A stretch of DNA of 64,000 nt from Gorsachius magnificus. Taxonomy: Eukaryota > Chordata > Aves > Pelecaniformes > Ardeidae. A program made the position numbers and the translations under genes. This document shows, in pieces, positions 49,801 through 61,870 of this stretch. Each line of letters opens with the position of its first letter. The first letter of the stretch is position 1. Below the pieces are notes generated by a model that saw only the letters and a list, made by a program, of their open reading frames with translations, did not search any database and had not been told where the DNA came from. The DNA lies in the NCBI GenBank assembly GCA_034008185.1, contig CM067081.1, positions 4,959,821 through 5,023,820 of the forward strand, written 5' to 3'.

Positions 49801-51769
49801 CCGCGTTTCTCAAGATCCTGACTATGTTATGGTAGCTGCATTCTTCCTGCTGGGTGTGCTCCATTTCCTTCTTAGCCTGGCTTAAACCTGCATTGCTTCC
49901 TAAACAGACTGATTTTGCTGGTGGATCCTAAGGCTGAGTACTCTCCCCATTCTTCTCAGAGTGTCAAGCTAAAAATGTCGATAACTATATTGACATAGTC
50001 TTTGCCGTAAGACCTGCACTTGCTCTGCCCATGCACCGCACCCAGGTTAGTCATGGACCTCTTTTTCTGTGGTTTAACTGGTTAGTCTTAGTACTGTGGT
50101 ACGTGGCCGCGTGGCGTCAGGTTTACAACAGACGTGCATGGGGCTCAGCAAAGAAGTGGGGGTGCATGAGCTTATGCAACAACCCAGGGTGATGTATTTA
50201 CTATCTCTGAACCTGTTTAGATTTTCTTTGGATGGGAGCCCTTTGAGTGGGAGAGACACTTGGGAAAGATACTAATTAGAAACTTGCTAAACAACCTAAC
50301 AGATGACAAATGTCTCCAGCACTGAAAACTAGAGGTGAAAAAGACCATTTGCATCTTGTTTACCTCTTCCTACCTAAGATCGGCTGTGACTCTATCCTCA
50401 TATATTTTCATGTAATTTACTCTGATAGGCTTTCAATTACTCAGGTGATAAGGTCTATACACCATGCAATATGCCATACAGTAATTGCAGTATTTTTGAA
50501 TGAACATTTATATTCTAGATAAACTGATAATAAGACTATTAATGATGTAGCTAAGGGGGCAGAACACTACTCACTTTCTATCAAGCTGGCCTTTAGTTAG
50601 ATGGAACTGCAATTCTCATTAACAAAAGCAACAGAATGCTGTACACAAGGTACTTAATACTACCGTAAAGGAAAATATCCATGCAAATGCTCCTGAAATG
50701 TATACCAAAAGATGTTTCTGTTACTGTGCTTAATTTCTGACCAAGGCTGGACTGAGTGCTGAAGAAATTCATCTTGCTTTGAAAATCCTCTGCGTAACAA
50801 CTCAAGGTTCAGGGGAGCAGCAGAAGAGATTGCATCAAAAATATCAAAAAATAGGAATGAGGTCTATCCAAGTATTTTCTTCTGTGTGCTAAAGTTACTT
50901 CAGAGGTATTCACAGTTCAGCCATACTGGCCATCCAGTAGAGATTTTTGTGAAAGTTGCGGCTGTTTGATAGTCTGACGAGAATCATAAAAGTGACTTCA
51001 ACACAGGTCAGGCGTCAAACCTTTTCTGAGGACTTGCTCTAATTCTGGGGACCAAGTGCTGCAGGCTAATGGCATCCCTGAAGTAGGCAGTTATATCAGA
51101 GGGGGAACCAACCCCAAAAAAGAAATCCAAGTCCCCCTGTGTCTTCAGGCAAGCTGCATAATGTTCAATCCCTGCCATTGAAAGTGCTCTTCCAACTTTT
51201 CTAATTTCAGGTATTTGACGCCCAGCCTGAACTCGTGCCAGTGATTACTTGCATCACTTTCCAAGCTGCAGGGCTCTGTGTGTGTTCCCCGAGTTACTGT
51301 CACTACCTCTGTGAACAGCACCAAGACCCATATGGCTGGATTTACTGCTTGACAAAATTAAATAAGCAGCACAACATCCACAAAATCGCTCTTTTTCAGA
51401 AAGATCCTAATGATCCTCATGCATTTCATGCCTAGTCCAACCGATCCAGACTTCCCTCCCTGTTAAGCAGTTTTCCCACTACTGAATACATTCTGCATGT
51501 ACGGAGCCTTTTTCCTTGGCGGATCTCTGAGCTGATCCCCGTGCAGCCTAATCCCTAGAATATGTCCTATGTGCTCACTGAATTTTTCATGACTCCCACA
51601 TTAAATCTGCAGGCTTTAAGGTGCACTGGGGAGCTGACATATTTACCCTTCCAGAGCAGCACCACCGTTATCTTTCCTAAGGAAGTACAGGAGCACCTTT
51701 GTTTTCCAAAATAGGTGTGGGCGAAGGAAAGACCATGGTCCTCACCAGTCACTCAGCCGCCACATCATC
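49801..51769. other. Unassigned non-coding sequence
   Basis: No named repeat or exon was recognised. Confidence 0.45.
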
Positions 51770-52215
51770 ATTCTCCCCAAGTGCATTCCTTATGCCATTT
51801 ATTAGCATTGCTAATATGAAGCACCTCATTTTTATGCCGCTAGCAGCGATTGTGAAAGCCATACTGAACTTTCTAATCCATTTATCTATTAATTTATTAT
51901 CTAATTAAGGCTCACAATGACAGTGCTATTTGTTTAAAAATGCCCTCAAACTAAACCAATACAAAGCGCACATGCATTCAAATCAATTAAAATGGTACTC
52001 GCTAATGTTTTCCTTAATCAGTTGATAACTGTTCCACTACCATTTAAAGGAAAGCAAAATTCATTTTAACTCCATCAGAATCGCGCGACCTACTTGCACA
52101 GTGCCAAACTGATACAAATGGATGTTACTGTCATGTCATAAGGGCATGGAATAGTACCAGCCATGAATTTTGCAAAAGCCATCCTAGCAATAAAGCTTTT
52201 TTGCATAAAAGGGCC
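51770..52215. promoter_or_regulatory. Candidate enhancer, homeodomain-motif rich
   Basis: A repeat-free block with CTAATTAAGG at 51901-51910, TCAATTAAAATGG near 51983, CTAATG near 52002 and TTAATCAGTTGATAACTG near 52014. It also has ATGCAT octamer-like sites and a CpG-containing CGCGCGACC near 52082, which is unusual in AT-rich DNA. It has the look of a developmental conserved element, but conservation cannot be seen from one sequence. Confidence 0.3.
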
Positions 52216-53798
52216 CTAGAACATTAGTTTAAATGCAATCACTGAAAGGCGGGCAGGCAAAACGGAGGTTTCTGAAGAGTTTATTAAAGTTTACGCCGTA
52301 CCTCGTGCTGCATCATGTGATTTTTTTTTTTCTCCCCCGAGTTGTGTCTTTCGCACAACAGCGGCAGAGTCTAGTGCCGCATGCCTAATGCTTCACGTTC
52401 ACCCCAGCAAAAAAAACCCCCCAGTCTTCCTCCATTGCTTAAACAAAGCCTGACCTCCTTCTTCAGCTGCTGAGCTGTGTCAGGGAGCCTTTCCACCACG
52501 GCGTCCGCACGCAGAGAAATCCTGCATAAATACCTTAATGCCATTTCTTTTGGCCACTGACTTTAAAAGCGGTTGCCCCTCTTGTTTGGATGCAAAATGT
52601 GCAGGCACTGCACATCCCAGCCAGGTGCAGATGTTACACCGGGACCTACCTTCCTGATACCGTGAAAGATCAAACCCGATGTTAATTGCTTACTGTGGCA
52701 AAGGATTTCTGGGGCACAGCTGGAAGAGAACTCTGCTCCCTTACCTCTTCCCCTGCCCCCAGAGCTTGCCGTAGTAACAGCACAGATTATCACGCTGGAG
52801 AGAGTTGCTCCATTTGGTTATTTAGAAACATTTTAAGAGCATCTTTCAAAGCCCACAGTAATGCACGCTGACACCAAGGTCTGAAACGCAAATCCCCGTG
52901 GGCTCAGTCTATCCTGTTCAGCCTGGAAATGCAGGGAGGGACATACATTCAGGCTCGAGATTTGTGTTTGAACATGATTAAGGGCAACCACTGCTGTTTT
53001 TCCCCTCCTGCGTGAAGCGTCACTTTCCCTTCTACTCGGTATTTATAGTACCGCATAAGATATTTTTAAGATAAGGAAAGGCAGAAAAAGCCAGATTGAA
53101 GATGCATATAACTGTGGTTTCTTTAACTAAAAATGACTAAATAATATTTCTCAAGCAATTTACTTCTTGCAAGTTTTTGTTTTTTTTTTTCTCTTTTCTT
53201 TTTAATACTAAACAGGTAGCCAAAAGAAAATGAGATGTAATAAACAGGATATTTGCCCACACTGCAAGGCAACCCTTGTATTAGCAGCATTTTAAAACTC
53301 CAGCTCTGCACTGACTGAAATGACACAGCCATACCTGGGATGGAAACCACTCATTTTGCCTGGATTTTACGCAACCCCTTTTTAAAAGTGAAGAAATAAG
53401 CCTGAAGAGACTCCTTTTCCTTTGCAAGGGAAAACAAGGGAGCGGGAGAGAGCTCTCAGGATCTGACCTGGCTCCTTCTCAAGTCTGAAGGAGACTGTGA
53501 GCTTCAAACCCTCGCTGCCTTCCAGCGCAAGTGTCAGCCCACAGGCTTGCAAGCTGGTTTTCAAGCGACAGCTAAGCCACCTGAAGAGTTGCTCTGCTTT
53601 ATCGGTTCAGTGGGGATTTGTTTGATCAGATTTACTGGATGATGTCTTCCTGAGTGACAGCCGCGGGTCTGAGTAGCAGATGTGTGTTCAATAAAGCACG
53701 TTCCATTCCCAGAGCTTATTTCTTTCCTTTTGTGCCTTATTTACCTTGGCTGACATTATGACACCCAATTAGTCTTAATATTGGAAATGTTTTCTGGA
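52216..53798. other. Unassigned non-coding sequence
   Basis: A short hairpin GTTGTG-TCTTTCG-CACAAC lies at 52342-52360. Pyrimidine runs lie near 52321 and 53178. No gene was recognised. Confidence 0.45.
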
Positions 53799-54423
53799 TT
53801 AGAGATTTCTGTTTAACAAAGCCTGGGAGGAAGTGCTAGGGATGCTTAGTGATGCCCGACTGAAAGGAAAACAAACTGCCCCAACAGCCTCCTGACAGCC
53901 AAAACCCCAATCCCGAATAATGCTGGACTGGGAGAGGAAACCACCGCTGCAAAGGGATTGGGACCTATCACCATCGACTACCCCTCGGAACAGGGGACCA
54001 TGTAGGAAACCTCCTACTTGTGTGGTGACCGATGGCTCACAGGAGCAGCCTGAAGGTGAAGCTGCACCGTGTGGTTTCGGTGGCAGACAAGGCCGTGCCA
54101 AGCTGTGGCCGAGCTGGCGTTTCTGCGTCAGGGCTCGCTGTCTCTGTTGGCAGCGGCGGGGATGCTCTCTGTGGGATGGTGCTGCTCGCTGCATTACTGA
54201 AATAAGCCAGCTCAAAATAAGGCAAAAAAATAATAATTTAGCTATTATTCTGTCCCTTAGGATCTTTTCTACCGAAGGGAACTCGCCAGCAGCATTGCTG
54301 CCCTCAGCAGAGAGAAGATCTCTGCTAAAGCTCCTCACCAGAGGAAGAGGAGGAATTGCTGATGGCTTGGTAGGCAGGGACCAGCAACACCACCATGACC
54401 AGAAAGGGCAGGACAAAGCCTAA
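53799..54423. other. Two long opposing open frames, unknown
   Basis: The minus strand is open for 205 codons (53799-54416, the longest frame in the window) and the plus strand for 167 codons (53920-54423) across the same DNA. The minus peptide has one hydrophobic stretch (LLFFCLILSWLISVM, around residues 60-75) and is otherwise serine- and arginine-rich. The plus peptide is arginine-rich. I recognise neither. Local GC is higher than the surroundings, which lowers stop frequency on both strands at once, so shared composition may explain the pair. No CR1 or LTR signature was recognised. Confidence 0.2.
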
Positions 54424-56010
54424 GGACAGCAGTTCATGAAGAGGGCAGTGGCTAGACTGTTGTCTGAAGGGATGGTAAACGATAATGGAGAGCCCATGCT
54501 GGAAGGAGAAGGGTCTCCCTACGAAAGGGTGGTTCTTCAGGAGGTCAGACACCAGGACCTGACCTCTTTGGGGAGCTGGGCTGCCTGCAGCCCAAAGTTC
54601 ACGTAGAATGGGCCTTGTGGGCACTGTTATAACCCAGTCGTGCTGCGTGGTACCGTCAATAGCATTGGCCTTGTCTCTTCTGCTATCACAGCTAAACCAC
54701 AGAAGGGGGGTGCAGACAGCAGTCCTCCCCCCCATGTAGCCGCACCATTCCCTTGGATCATGCTGCTCTAATCCCGAACCTACGCTCTACAAGGAGGTTC
54801 CTTGCGTGTACCAAACTCCAACGCACGGGTCTGTGCTGCAATGAACTGCTGGTGAATGAAAGGCAGAGGGCATGCCAGCATCCTGCACACCCAAAAAGGG
54901 GGACCACAGCTGTGCTTGCAGGTTTGCTGTTGGTACAGCACGCCGGTTTACTCGTGAGGGCAGCCTTAGGGCTTAGAGGTCTTTCACGTCCAGCCCTGAA
55001 TATATTTTTGCAGAAACGTGGCAGTAGCAGAATGCAAACTTACTTGGGGAAGAGGCATACAGAGGGACATGTTCTGCTCTCCAATGTGGTAAAGTAAACC
55101 AAGTTTGCATCGGCATTTAAATTTAAAAATAATCTATTAACACTTTGATTAATTTAAGAAGAAGCTGAGGAAAGGTTTGGTTAAAGATTTGCAAATACAT
55201 AATTGCAGTCGCACATCCTGCCTATGTTACGATCATTCTGAAAATTGATCGATATACAATAACACATCTATTGATACACAGTTGCCACAGCTATATCAGT
55301 ATCTTCCCATATCAATATATGGGGTGAGAGAAGTGTGGGAGAATCCTTTTCTAATATTGCTGTGGGGTAATTGCTGAAAAAGATATTGCTGACATTTAAA
55401 TGGAGTTTCTATACTGCAGATAATTCCAGGAATGTGCTGTAAGAAAAGTAAAGATCTCCTGTTGTTCAGTTTTCGATTTTCAATTAATTTTATAGTACAA
55501 GTGATGCTGTGGTCTAGAGAAGCTGACATAAAACTAGGTTATTATGGGAAGTTCCTACAACGTGTTCTGCTAGTATTGTTAGTTCTGTTTTAAAACAACT
55601 ATCTCCCTATGCAATTATATTTCAATAAGCAAAAGGTTATCTCTGTTGTAAAGACAGACAACGGAGAAAACACTCAAACTGTTGCAATGTTATCACTGGA
55701 ATTTATCCTCCAGCATGACTATGTTCTCAATTACAGCAGAACAAATGTATTAAATAGCATTCAGATAGGAGCATCCTCCAGGAGCTGTATATTTCTGAAC
55801 AGTTTTTAGATCCCAAGGAAAGACGACTTTTTTTCACCTACATTACGCTCAGTTTAGGAAAATAAAATAGAAAGTGAAGAGAAAGAGCTGAGAAAGAACA
55901 GGAAAAATCTCCAAGCTATGACCTAGAAGGGGAACCCAGGATTTCTATTTACTAGAATTATTATTGGTATTGTTACAGTATCATCCACAGTGCGCCAAAA
56001 TCCTTTTAGC
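54424..56010. other. Unassigned non-coding sequence
   Basis: The GC-richer zone continues to about 55.05 kb, with frames of 136 codons (54325-54735, minus) and 114 codons (54753-55097, plus). After that the sequence is AT-rich with nothing recognised. Confidence 0.45.
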
Positions 56011-56100
56011 GTGAACTTGTGCAAGTCACCAGCCACCTATGATTCACTTGCCTCATCTATAAAGTGGAAATAAATGTCCTTCCCACAGCTGGGTCTTGTA
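56011..56100 (+). mobile_element. MIR-like SINE fragment
   Basis: GAACTTGTGCAAGTCACC, CTTGCCTCATCTATAAAGTG and GAAATAAATGTCCTTCCCAC match the MIR core in order (cttgggcaagtcactt, cctcatctgtaaaatg, gataataat-cctacctcac). Confidence 0.65.
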
Positions 56101-57274
56101 AAGACACGTTTGCGGGATTGGAACACCAGTATAAACCAGTTTCGTATTCAGGGCTTTATAAACCGTAATGAAAAAAGGCTGAGTAATCACCAACAATGTT
56201 GATGTCTCATCTGAGATTCCCCCTGAGATCCTTCTAGTCACGGGAAAGTGACAAATTATTTTTCTTGTGTTTCTAATAGAGTCAAAATGAGCATGGCTCT
56301 TCGTAATAGTCAGTTCCTTAACAAGCTCTTAAACTTTCATTATGTCTTGCTCTGCTGAAATATTTTTGCTGCAGAACCAGACATCAAAGATATAATATAG
56401 CTCTGGACGCTGGGGCTACTTCACCAACTGCTGTTCTTAGGTTATCTATGAGAGAGCAACATATTGTTTTGCTTTTATGAGATCCTGTAAAAAGAAAGCT
56501 GGTACTTAGAAAAAAATGAAATGCTGCAAGCAATATATTGGCTGGATTAAGTTCACCTCCAATACTTGTAATTTCAGGGAATCTCTACCAAGTTTCGGTA
56601 TAAACACATTGTGGCTGTGCTCACATGGAAAGCAGAAGAGCGTGCAGGCTCCCGTTCACCTGGATTTCCTGCTTAATGTTGCTGTGGCTTGGGCTCATGG
56701 TGGTCGTGGTTTCACCCCACTGTGCCAGCCCAGCTCCCAGGGCCATGTCTGGGGCCAAATCCATCCTCCTTCATCCACGCGGCTTCCCGGGACAAGTTTC
56801 CTCACTTATTTCTTGATGCCCAGAGTGTGCCCACTTGTTTACAATGAAGTAAAAATATTTGTTGGTTCTGCCCCATCTCGCTGAAAAAAATACCTGCAGA
56901 TAGGGAATTTTCCAAAAGTTGGTAGCCGGTATCTTGTTAACATAAGGCAAGTGTACACCATCCCTAAGTAATTTTTTCACCAAACAACTTGATTGCCCTT
57001 CTACCAAGGAACTCAGTTTCGCTTAGTTTAGATTCAGAAGAAAAATTAGAAGCTGCCAGCTCTTAGCTGTTGTGGGGATGCATTCAGAAATGCTGATCTG
57101 TCAAACAAGTGTCTCCTTGAGATGGAAGGAAAAATGGGTTGATAGGTATCTCATCTCACACGCCACTAACACTACGGATGGTCACTGACCAGCAGGGAAA
57201 GAGAGGGACTTGGAAGTGACAGAGACGCGTGTTTCCCTGGAGCAAAGAATTAATAACAGGTGGAAAACAAGGCA
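56101..57274. other. Unassigned non-coding sequence
   Basis: A 122-codon plus-strand frame (56516-56884) is unrecognised. Nothing else can be supported. Confidence 0.45.
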
Positions 57275-57306
57275 GAAAAGAAAGGAAGGAAGAAAGGAAG
57301 AAAGAA

Positions 57307-57338
<32 letters not shown>

Positions 57339-57348
57339 AAAAGGAAGA
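57275..57348. repeat. (GAAA)n / (GGAA)n purine tract
   Basis: A pure AAAG tetranucleotide array (roughly nine uninterrupted units from about 57309) is preceded by imperfect GGAAGAAA units. It is likely length-polymorphic and yields low-complexity frames on both strands. Confidence 0.92.
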
Positions 57349-57765
57349 CAATAAAAAGAAAAAAGAACATAGTTGATGCAATTCAAATTCTGGGAGGATA
57401 GGCTGATTTGAAAGGTTATGTGGGATTAATAGGAAGTTGGACTGTACTTTGATAATTAATCTCAGTTATTAAGTTTTGGTCCATGCATCCAGTATTTATT
57501 TTTTGGTTTGGTACATTTTGAGAGGGTGGAGAGAGGAAGAAGATTACAGGATCTTCAGCACAGAACGAGACAAAGTGTTAATGGGAAAGATTACTGCCAT
57601 AATAATCCTTAGCAAATGGCATAAAAGCATCAGATACCTGCACTGCTACTACACCTGCCTGCATTGCCAAAAATTTAGTTGCTTTTTCTATGGCCTCGGT
57701 AGCGGTAAGAAAAACTCAAACTGGAGCTGTTATTCTGTAAGGTCTCCGTGCAAATCCATTGGATT
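57349..57765. other. Unassigned non-coding sequence
   Basis: No recognised feature. The end of a 114-codon plus-strand frame (57476-57820) overlaps the old LINE that follows. Confidence 0.45.
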
Positions 57766-59270
57766 TTGCTCACAGGACCATAAAAATTGCCATGCTGGGG
57801 CAGATCAATGGTCCATATAATCCAGTATTCTTCATCTGACAGTGACTAATACTGTATGTTTTGGTACATCAGAGGAAAATGTAAGAAACCTTTCATGACC
57901 AATTATGGAACAACCTTCCCATAGAGGAAGGCTCATCCTGACTTCTGGCAGAAAACAGAGCTTTTTTGCTTCAAGTCTGAAGCATTTCTATTAGCTCCTG
58001 TCTAACCTGACCCTGGTTATATTCGCTATTCATATGAACTGTTCCTTTTTCAAATCTGATCAAGTTTTAGCTTAACGATATCGTGTTGCTGTGAATTTTA
58101 CCGGTTAAATTGTCTTTAGAAGTATGCCTTTTATCGCTTCTAAACTTACTACCCTTCAGTTGCGCTGGACGGTTCATGTTTTGATTTTATGAGTGGGAGT
58201 AAATAAGGCTGCCAATTTACCTTCTCCATAGTGCTCAGGATGTAATATACTTCCATGAAACACCTTTTTATTCACCTTTTCTTTAAACTAACTGTTCCTG
58301 CTCTTTTCTGTCTCTCTCGCGCGCCTTTGCGTTCTTCCTAACATTTTCCGTGCCGTGGGAGACTTCCTCCACTCTGAAATCCTTCTATTTCTTTAAATAG
58401 AAAATGAGTTATTTATTTAGATCTGTTTTATTCTGCTCTGTGCTATTTAAAAACTCTAATGACTTTGGCACTGAGATCTGATTTCCGAAGGTCTGGTTCA
58501 AAATGCCCTGAACCAGTCACTGTACTCCTACCAAGCGCCTGCCACCATGGCCAGGTGTGCTATCAGGCTATTTGTGGCATTATTCTTAAAATGCAGTTTT
58601 AATATTCTAGCAATGTATTTATTTTCATAAAGGCAGTTCTGGACTGAGCACAGGATTTTCCCAAACTGTTGTCCATGGTGACCAACCAATTCTCCCCTAA
58701 AATCCTCCAGAATCTAGAAGTGTGCTTGGCCCTCCGGCGAGTGTATTTTCACCTCTGATTTTCCCACCTGTATTTCCCTGGATGATGGCTCGGTTGTTCC
58801 CTTGCATTGGGAGGAGGCTCTGGATTTCCTCCTCAGCCTCCTCTAGTCCTGTCGCTGCTTTTGTGCCGTCTGCCAGTGTTGCCCCTTCCCTCTTCACTGC
58901 TTTTCCAAATTAGTGAAGGGCATATTAAAGAGAGTCATTCATAGTCCTTTCCCTTAATATCTCCTGTCAAAGACTTTTTTCGAAGACCACATTAAATACA
59001 ATCAACTGTCTCTTTATCCACTTTTCTGTTAAGTTCCAAGTAGACCGGAAAGGATGAGCAGCCTGGAAAAGCATATTTACATCTGCTCCATCGTGTACAT
59101 ATGGCTTATTTGTAATCTTTTCTAACACTGTTATAACACTATTTCCCATTCTAGCAAACCGAGTAAGGTTCATTGGTCATTCAGAGATCCCAGTTTCTTT
59201 TTTAAAGAAGCCAGCAGAAAATATTCAGCCCTCCGGTCCCCTAAGCTTCAGTAAAGCAGCTTCCCTTTCT
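57766..59270 (-). mobile_element. Ancient L3/CR1-type LINE copy, degraded
   Basis: On the plus strand this follows, in order, the reverse complement of a CR1-superfamily LINE that is abundant in turtles and crocodilians. The anchors are AAAAATTGCCATGCTGGGGC with CAATGGTCCAT and CCAGTATTC at the 3' end, CATCCTGACTTCTGGCAG, a TTTGATTTTATG segment near 58170, TTCCTAACATTTTCC near 58335, and a weak TTTTCCCACCTG near 58757. Near 58965 come TGTCAAAGACTTTTTTCGAA and TCTTTATCCAC, then CCCTCCGGTCCCCTAAGCTT, equivalent to the reverse-transcriptase coding segment. The middle (about 58,400-58,730) is weak. All frames are broken and nothing is functional. It is much older than the CR1 copies with clean octamers. 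Confidence 0.7.
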
Positions 59271-59717
59271 GTGACTGGAATCAGCTCCATTTCCAACAGC
59301 AGTCAGAGAATGAGCACCTCTCTGCTAGGAGAGACCTCCAGTGCACTTGATTTTAGCTGTCCAGCCTCAGCAGCGAGGCACTGTCTGAAATAATAAGAAT
59401 AGAAATCCTGTAGCACCTTCGAAGGGTGAGTTGTTCCCCGAGGCACTTGTTTTGGTGGCATAAATCACCCTCTGGAGATACTGATGGCTTTCTGCTGGAT
59501 ACCAGGACTGCCTAGAGGACCAGCTTGGATCTAATGACTCCGTTCTGCCTGGCTCAAGTTGCCTGAGATGGATCCCTCTCTAAGTGACTTGAGAATCTTT
59601 AATGTAATGCCTTTTTTATGGTCTTCTCTGGCATTCAGATTCAACCCCGATGCTATTTTTAGGAGGAACTGGAGGTCTCAGGAGACTAACAATAGGCTAT
59701 GGAAACCGCTAAGAAAG
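59271..59717. other. Unassigned non-coding sequence
   Basis: No clear feature. It may include further unrecognisable LINE sequence. Confidence 0.4.
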
Positions 59718-59912
59718 GAAGCCCTTTTTTACTGGGAGGTTGACCAAGTGCTGGAACAGGTTGCCCAGAGAGTTTGTGGAGTCTCCATCCTTGGAGATAT
59801 TCAAAAGCCATCTGGACACAGCAATTGGCTTTAGGTGGCCCAGCTTGAGCAGGGGATTGGACCAGATGATCTGCAGAGGTCCTTTCCAACCGCAACCACT
59901 CTGTGATTCTAA
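59718..59912 (+). mobile_element. CR1 LINE 3' end, distinct subfamily
   Basis: AAGTGCTGGAACAGGTTGCC, GAGTTTGTGGAGTCTCCATC, GAGATATTCAAAAGCCATCT and GGCTTTAGGTGGCCC lead to CAACCACTCTGTGATTCTAAG. The 'ggctttaggtggccc' block and ATTCTGTG ending mark a subfamily different from the 24-, 49- and 62-kb copies. It encodes only the last part of the ORF2 tail (CWNRLPREFVESPSLEIF). Confidence 0.93.
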
Positions 59913-61600
59913 GGTTTTGAATTAAACTGTGTTTGGGATGGCCTGAGCACATTAAATTGGTTTGTGGGCTAGTTTGTCAATCTCACAATAGGAAGACAGG
60001 AGTTAAGAACCTGCCAGCTTAACTCCAGATCTCAGAGCCTTGTTGGCAAAGTTTGTTTGAGTCCTGAGATCTGCACTTATCTTCTCAGAAATGCTGTCCA
60101 TCTTGCTACGGGGGGACAAAAGTTTTAAAAGTACCATGGTCTACTCTACACAATACATAGTCAATCAGAGAACTTCACTCCAGGAGTCTCTGTTGGATGC
60201 TTTTCAGGAGAATATTCAGGACCCATTTTCTTTAAAGAACAATAATCGAGTAATAGTGGATTTTCATGTGTGTGTGTGTGTGTAGGATGGCTATACATCT
60301 TCATATCAGCTGTATATATACCTATATGAATTTTATAAAGGCATTTGCTTTCATTTCTCTGTTAAAAAAATGACTTAGTAAGGTGTTTCTTTGACTGTGA
60401 ATAGTATGTCCCAGTAGTTAGTAACATAACAAGGAAATTGTGTTATGTGATGGGATGAGAAAAAACCCTAAGCTGTATGTCTCACAAGAAATCAATGCAC
60501 TGTGTCTTTTAATGTCATAAAAAGTACCTCCCTACAAGATGTATTCAGAGTAGTATTAGCAGAAAAGTGAGCTTCTAATGGCCTTTATTGATTAAGGCAG
60601 AAACAGCAGACAGTTCAGAGGATACTGCTGTTGTACGAAACAATTGGAAGTACCATCGCCTTACTGTACTCTAAGTAGATTTAGTGAGGATGCCCCAAAC
60701 TCAATATCCGCAGAACTGCCATCGGAGCAACCACAGCCCTTTGCTTCAGTGAGAAAGTGATTTGCTGAGCTTGAAAGAAGCTTCCCAATCACCTCCTCTG
60801 AGATACTCTTTTTTCCCAATTTTGCTTTTTACTTGCGTGCCAACCCTCCTTTGTACTTCTCAAAGACTTTCGTAAGCATCCTGTTCCCCTCCTTAGCATC
60901 TGCCAGAAGTTTGCACAGGGGAATGAGGACAAGAGTCCCTTCGAGGGACAGCAGCCCTAATGACTTACGCCATTCATAAAGAAAAAAATGACTGCTTTGG
61001 GGAATGAGTCCTCAGTGAGTGTCGGACTGTCTCTAGGAAAGGACACACAGTCAAATGGAGCTGAGTTATGGAGGCCTAATAGCATGCCATCAGCTGAGCC
61101 GTTGTAACTCAGAAGGGTGGGTGCAGGTCCCGTGTGTCTGGAGGGGACGATGTCGTATGATGCAGAAGCGCATTGCGCACTGGCTGATGCTGAGAGGGAC
61201 AGAAATGAGCTCCTGATATCTGCCTCCCTGGTAAATCTGCTCTCCGTCTGGAGGCGCGCTCCTAATTGTGAGATGGAAAAGGTTGCTTTGCAATTTCCTC
61301 CTTATGCTCAATTCCCCTATTTTGCAGAGAGTGAGCTAATCTAACGCTGCCCCAGCTGCACGGTGGTAACTCGTCAAGCTCTACTGATTCAGCGTGGTTT
61401 GACTGCGTGCCCACGTCCTCCAAAAAAACCCTCATGATCGGCACAGACCGTGTCGGTGGCCTCTTGACTCGCCGCTCCGCTGCATTATTGAGATGAGAGC
61501 TGCTGAGAGCCGTGGCCAACGGCATTAAGGGCCCTGCGGCGCGTCTGAACGCCGGCCACACAATGCTGCAAACGGGCCAGGACAGACGGCTTGGATAGGG
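59913..61600. other. Unassigned non-coding sequence
   Basis: A (TG)n run of 17 bases at 60267-60283, then AT-rich sequence. CpG content rises modestly from about 61.1 kb. No gene was recognised. Confidence 0.45.
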
Positions 61601-61870
61601 GCCAGATCACCGCAAACTCCAGCCAAGGAAACCGGTTTGTGGCTAGCCCCGCGGTGAACGCATGTTTATTCGGTGCGAGATTAATATACCTAAAGTAAAC
61701 AGAGAGACAAACAGACAGGCTCTGGAGCAGTGTGAAGAGGGGACAAAAAATAGGGATGATAAAGAGCATTAAAAAATAAAATCTGCAGCCAGCTGTAAAA
61801 ATTCCCGCTCCCCAATGGCTATTTTACAGGGAGCTGTTTTTCTCTTGCAAACAGTAAATAATGAAGGCGG
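61601..61870. promoter_or_regulatory. Candidate regulatory block
   Basis: Repeat-free DNA with GAGATTAATATACC near 61677, a forkhead-type GTAAACA at 61695-61701, and CAGCCAGCTG near 61787. Several CpGs have survived nearby. The call is inferred from motifs only. Confidence 0.2.

Noticed and set aside
58671..58692. REST/NRSE-like site (TTGTCCATGGTGACC)
   Set aside because: Too many mismatches to the 21-base consensus, and it lies inside a degraded LINE.
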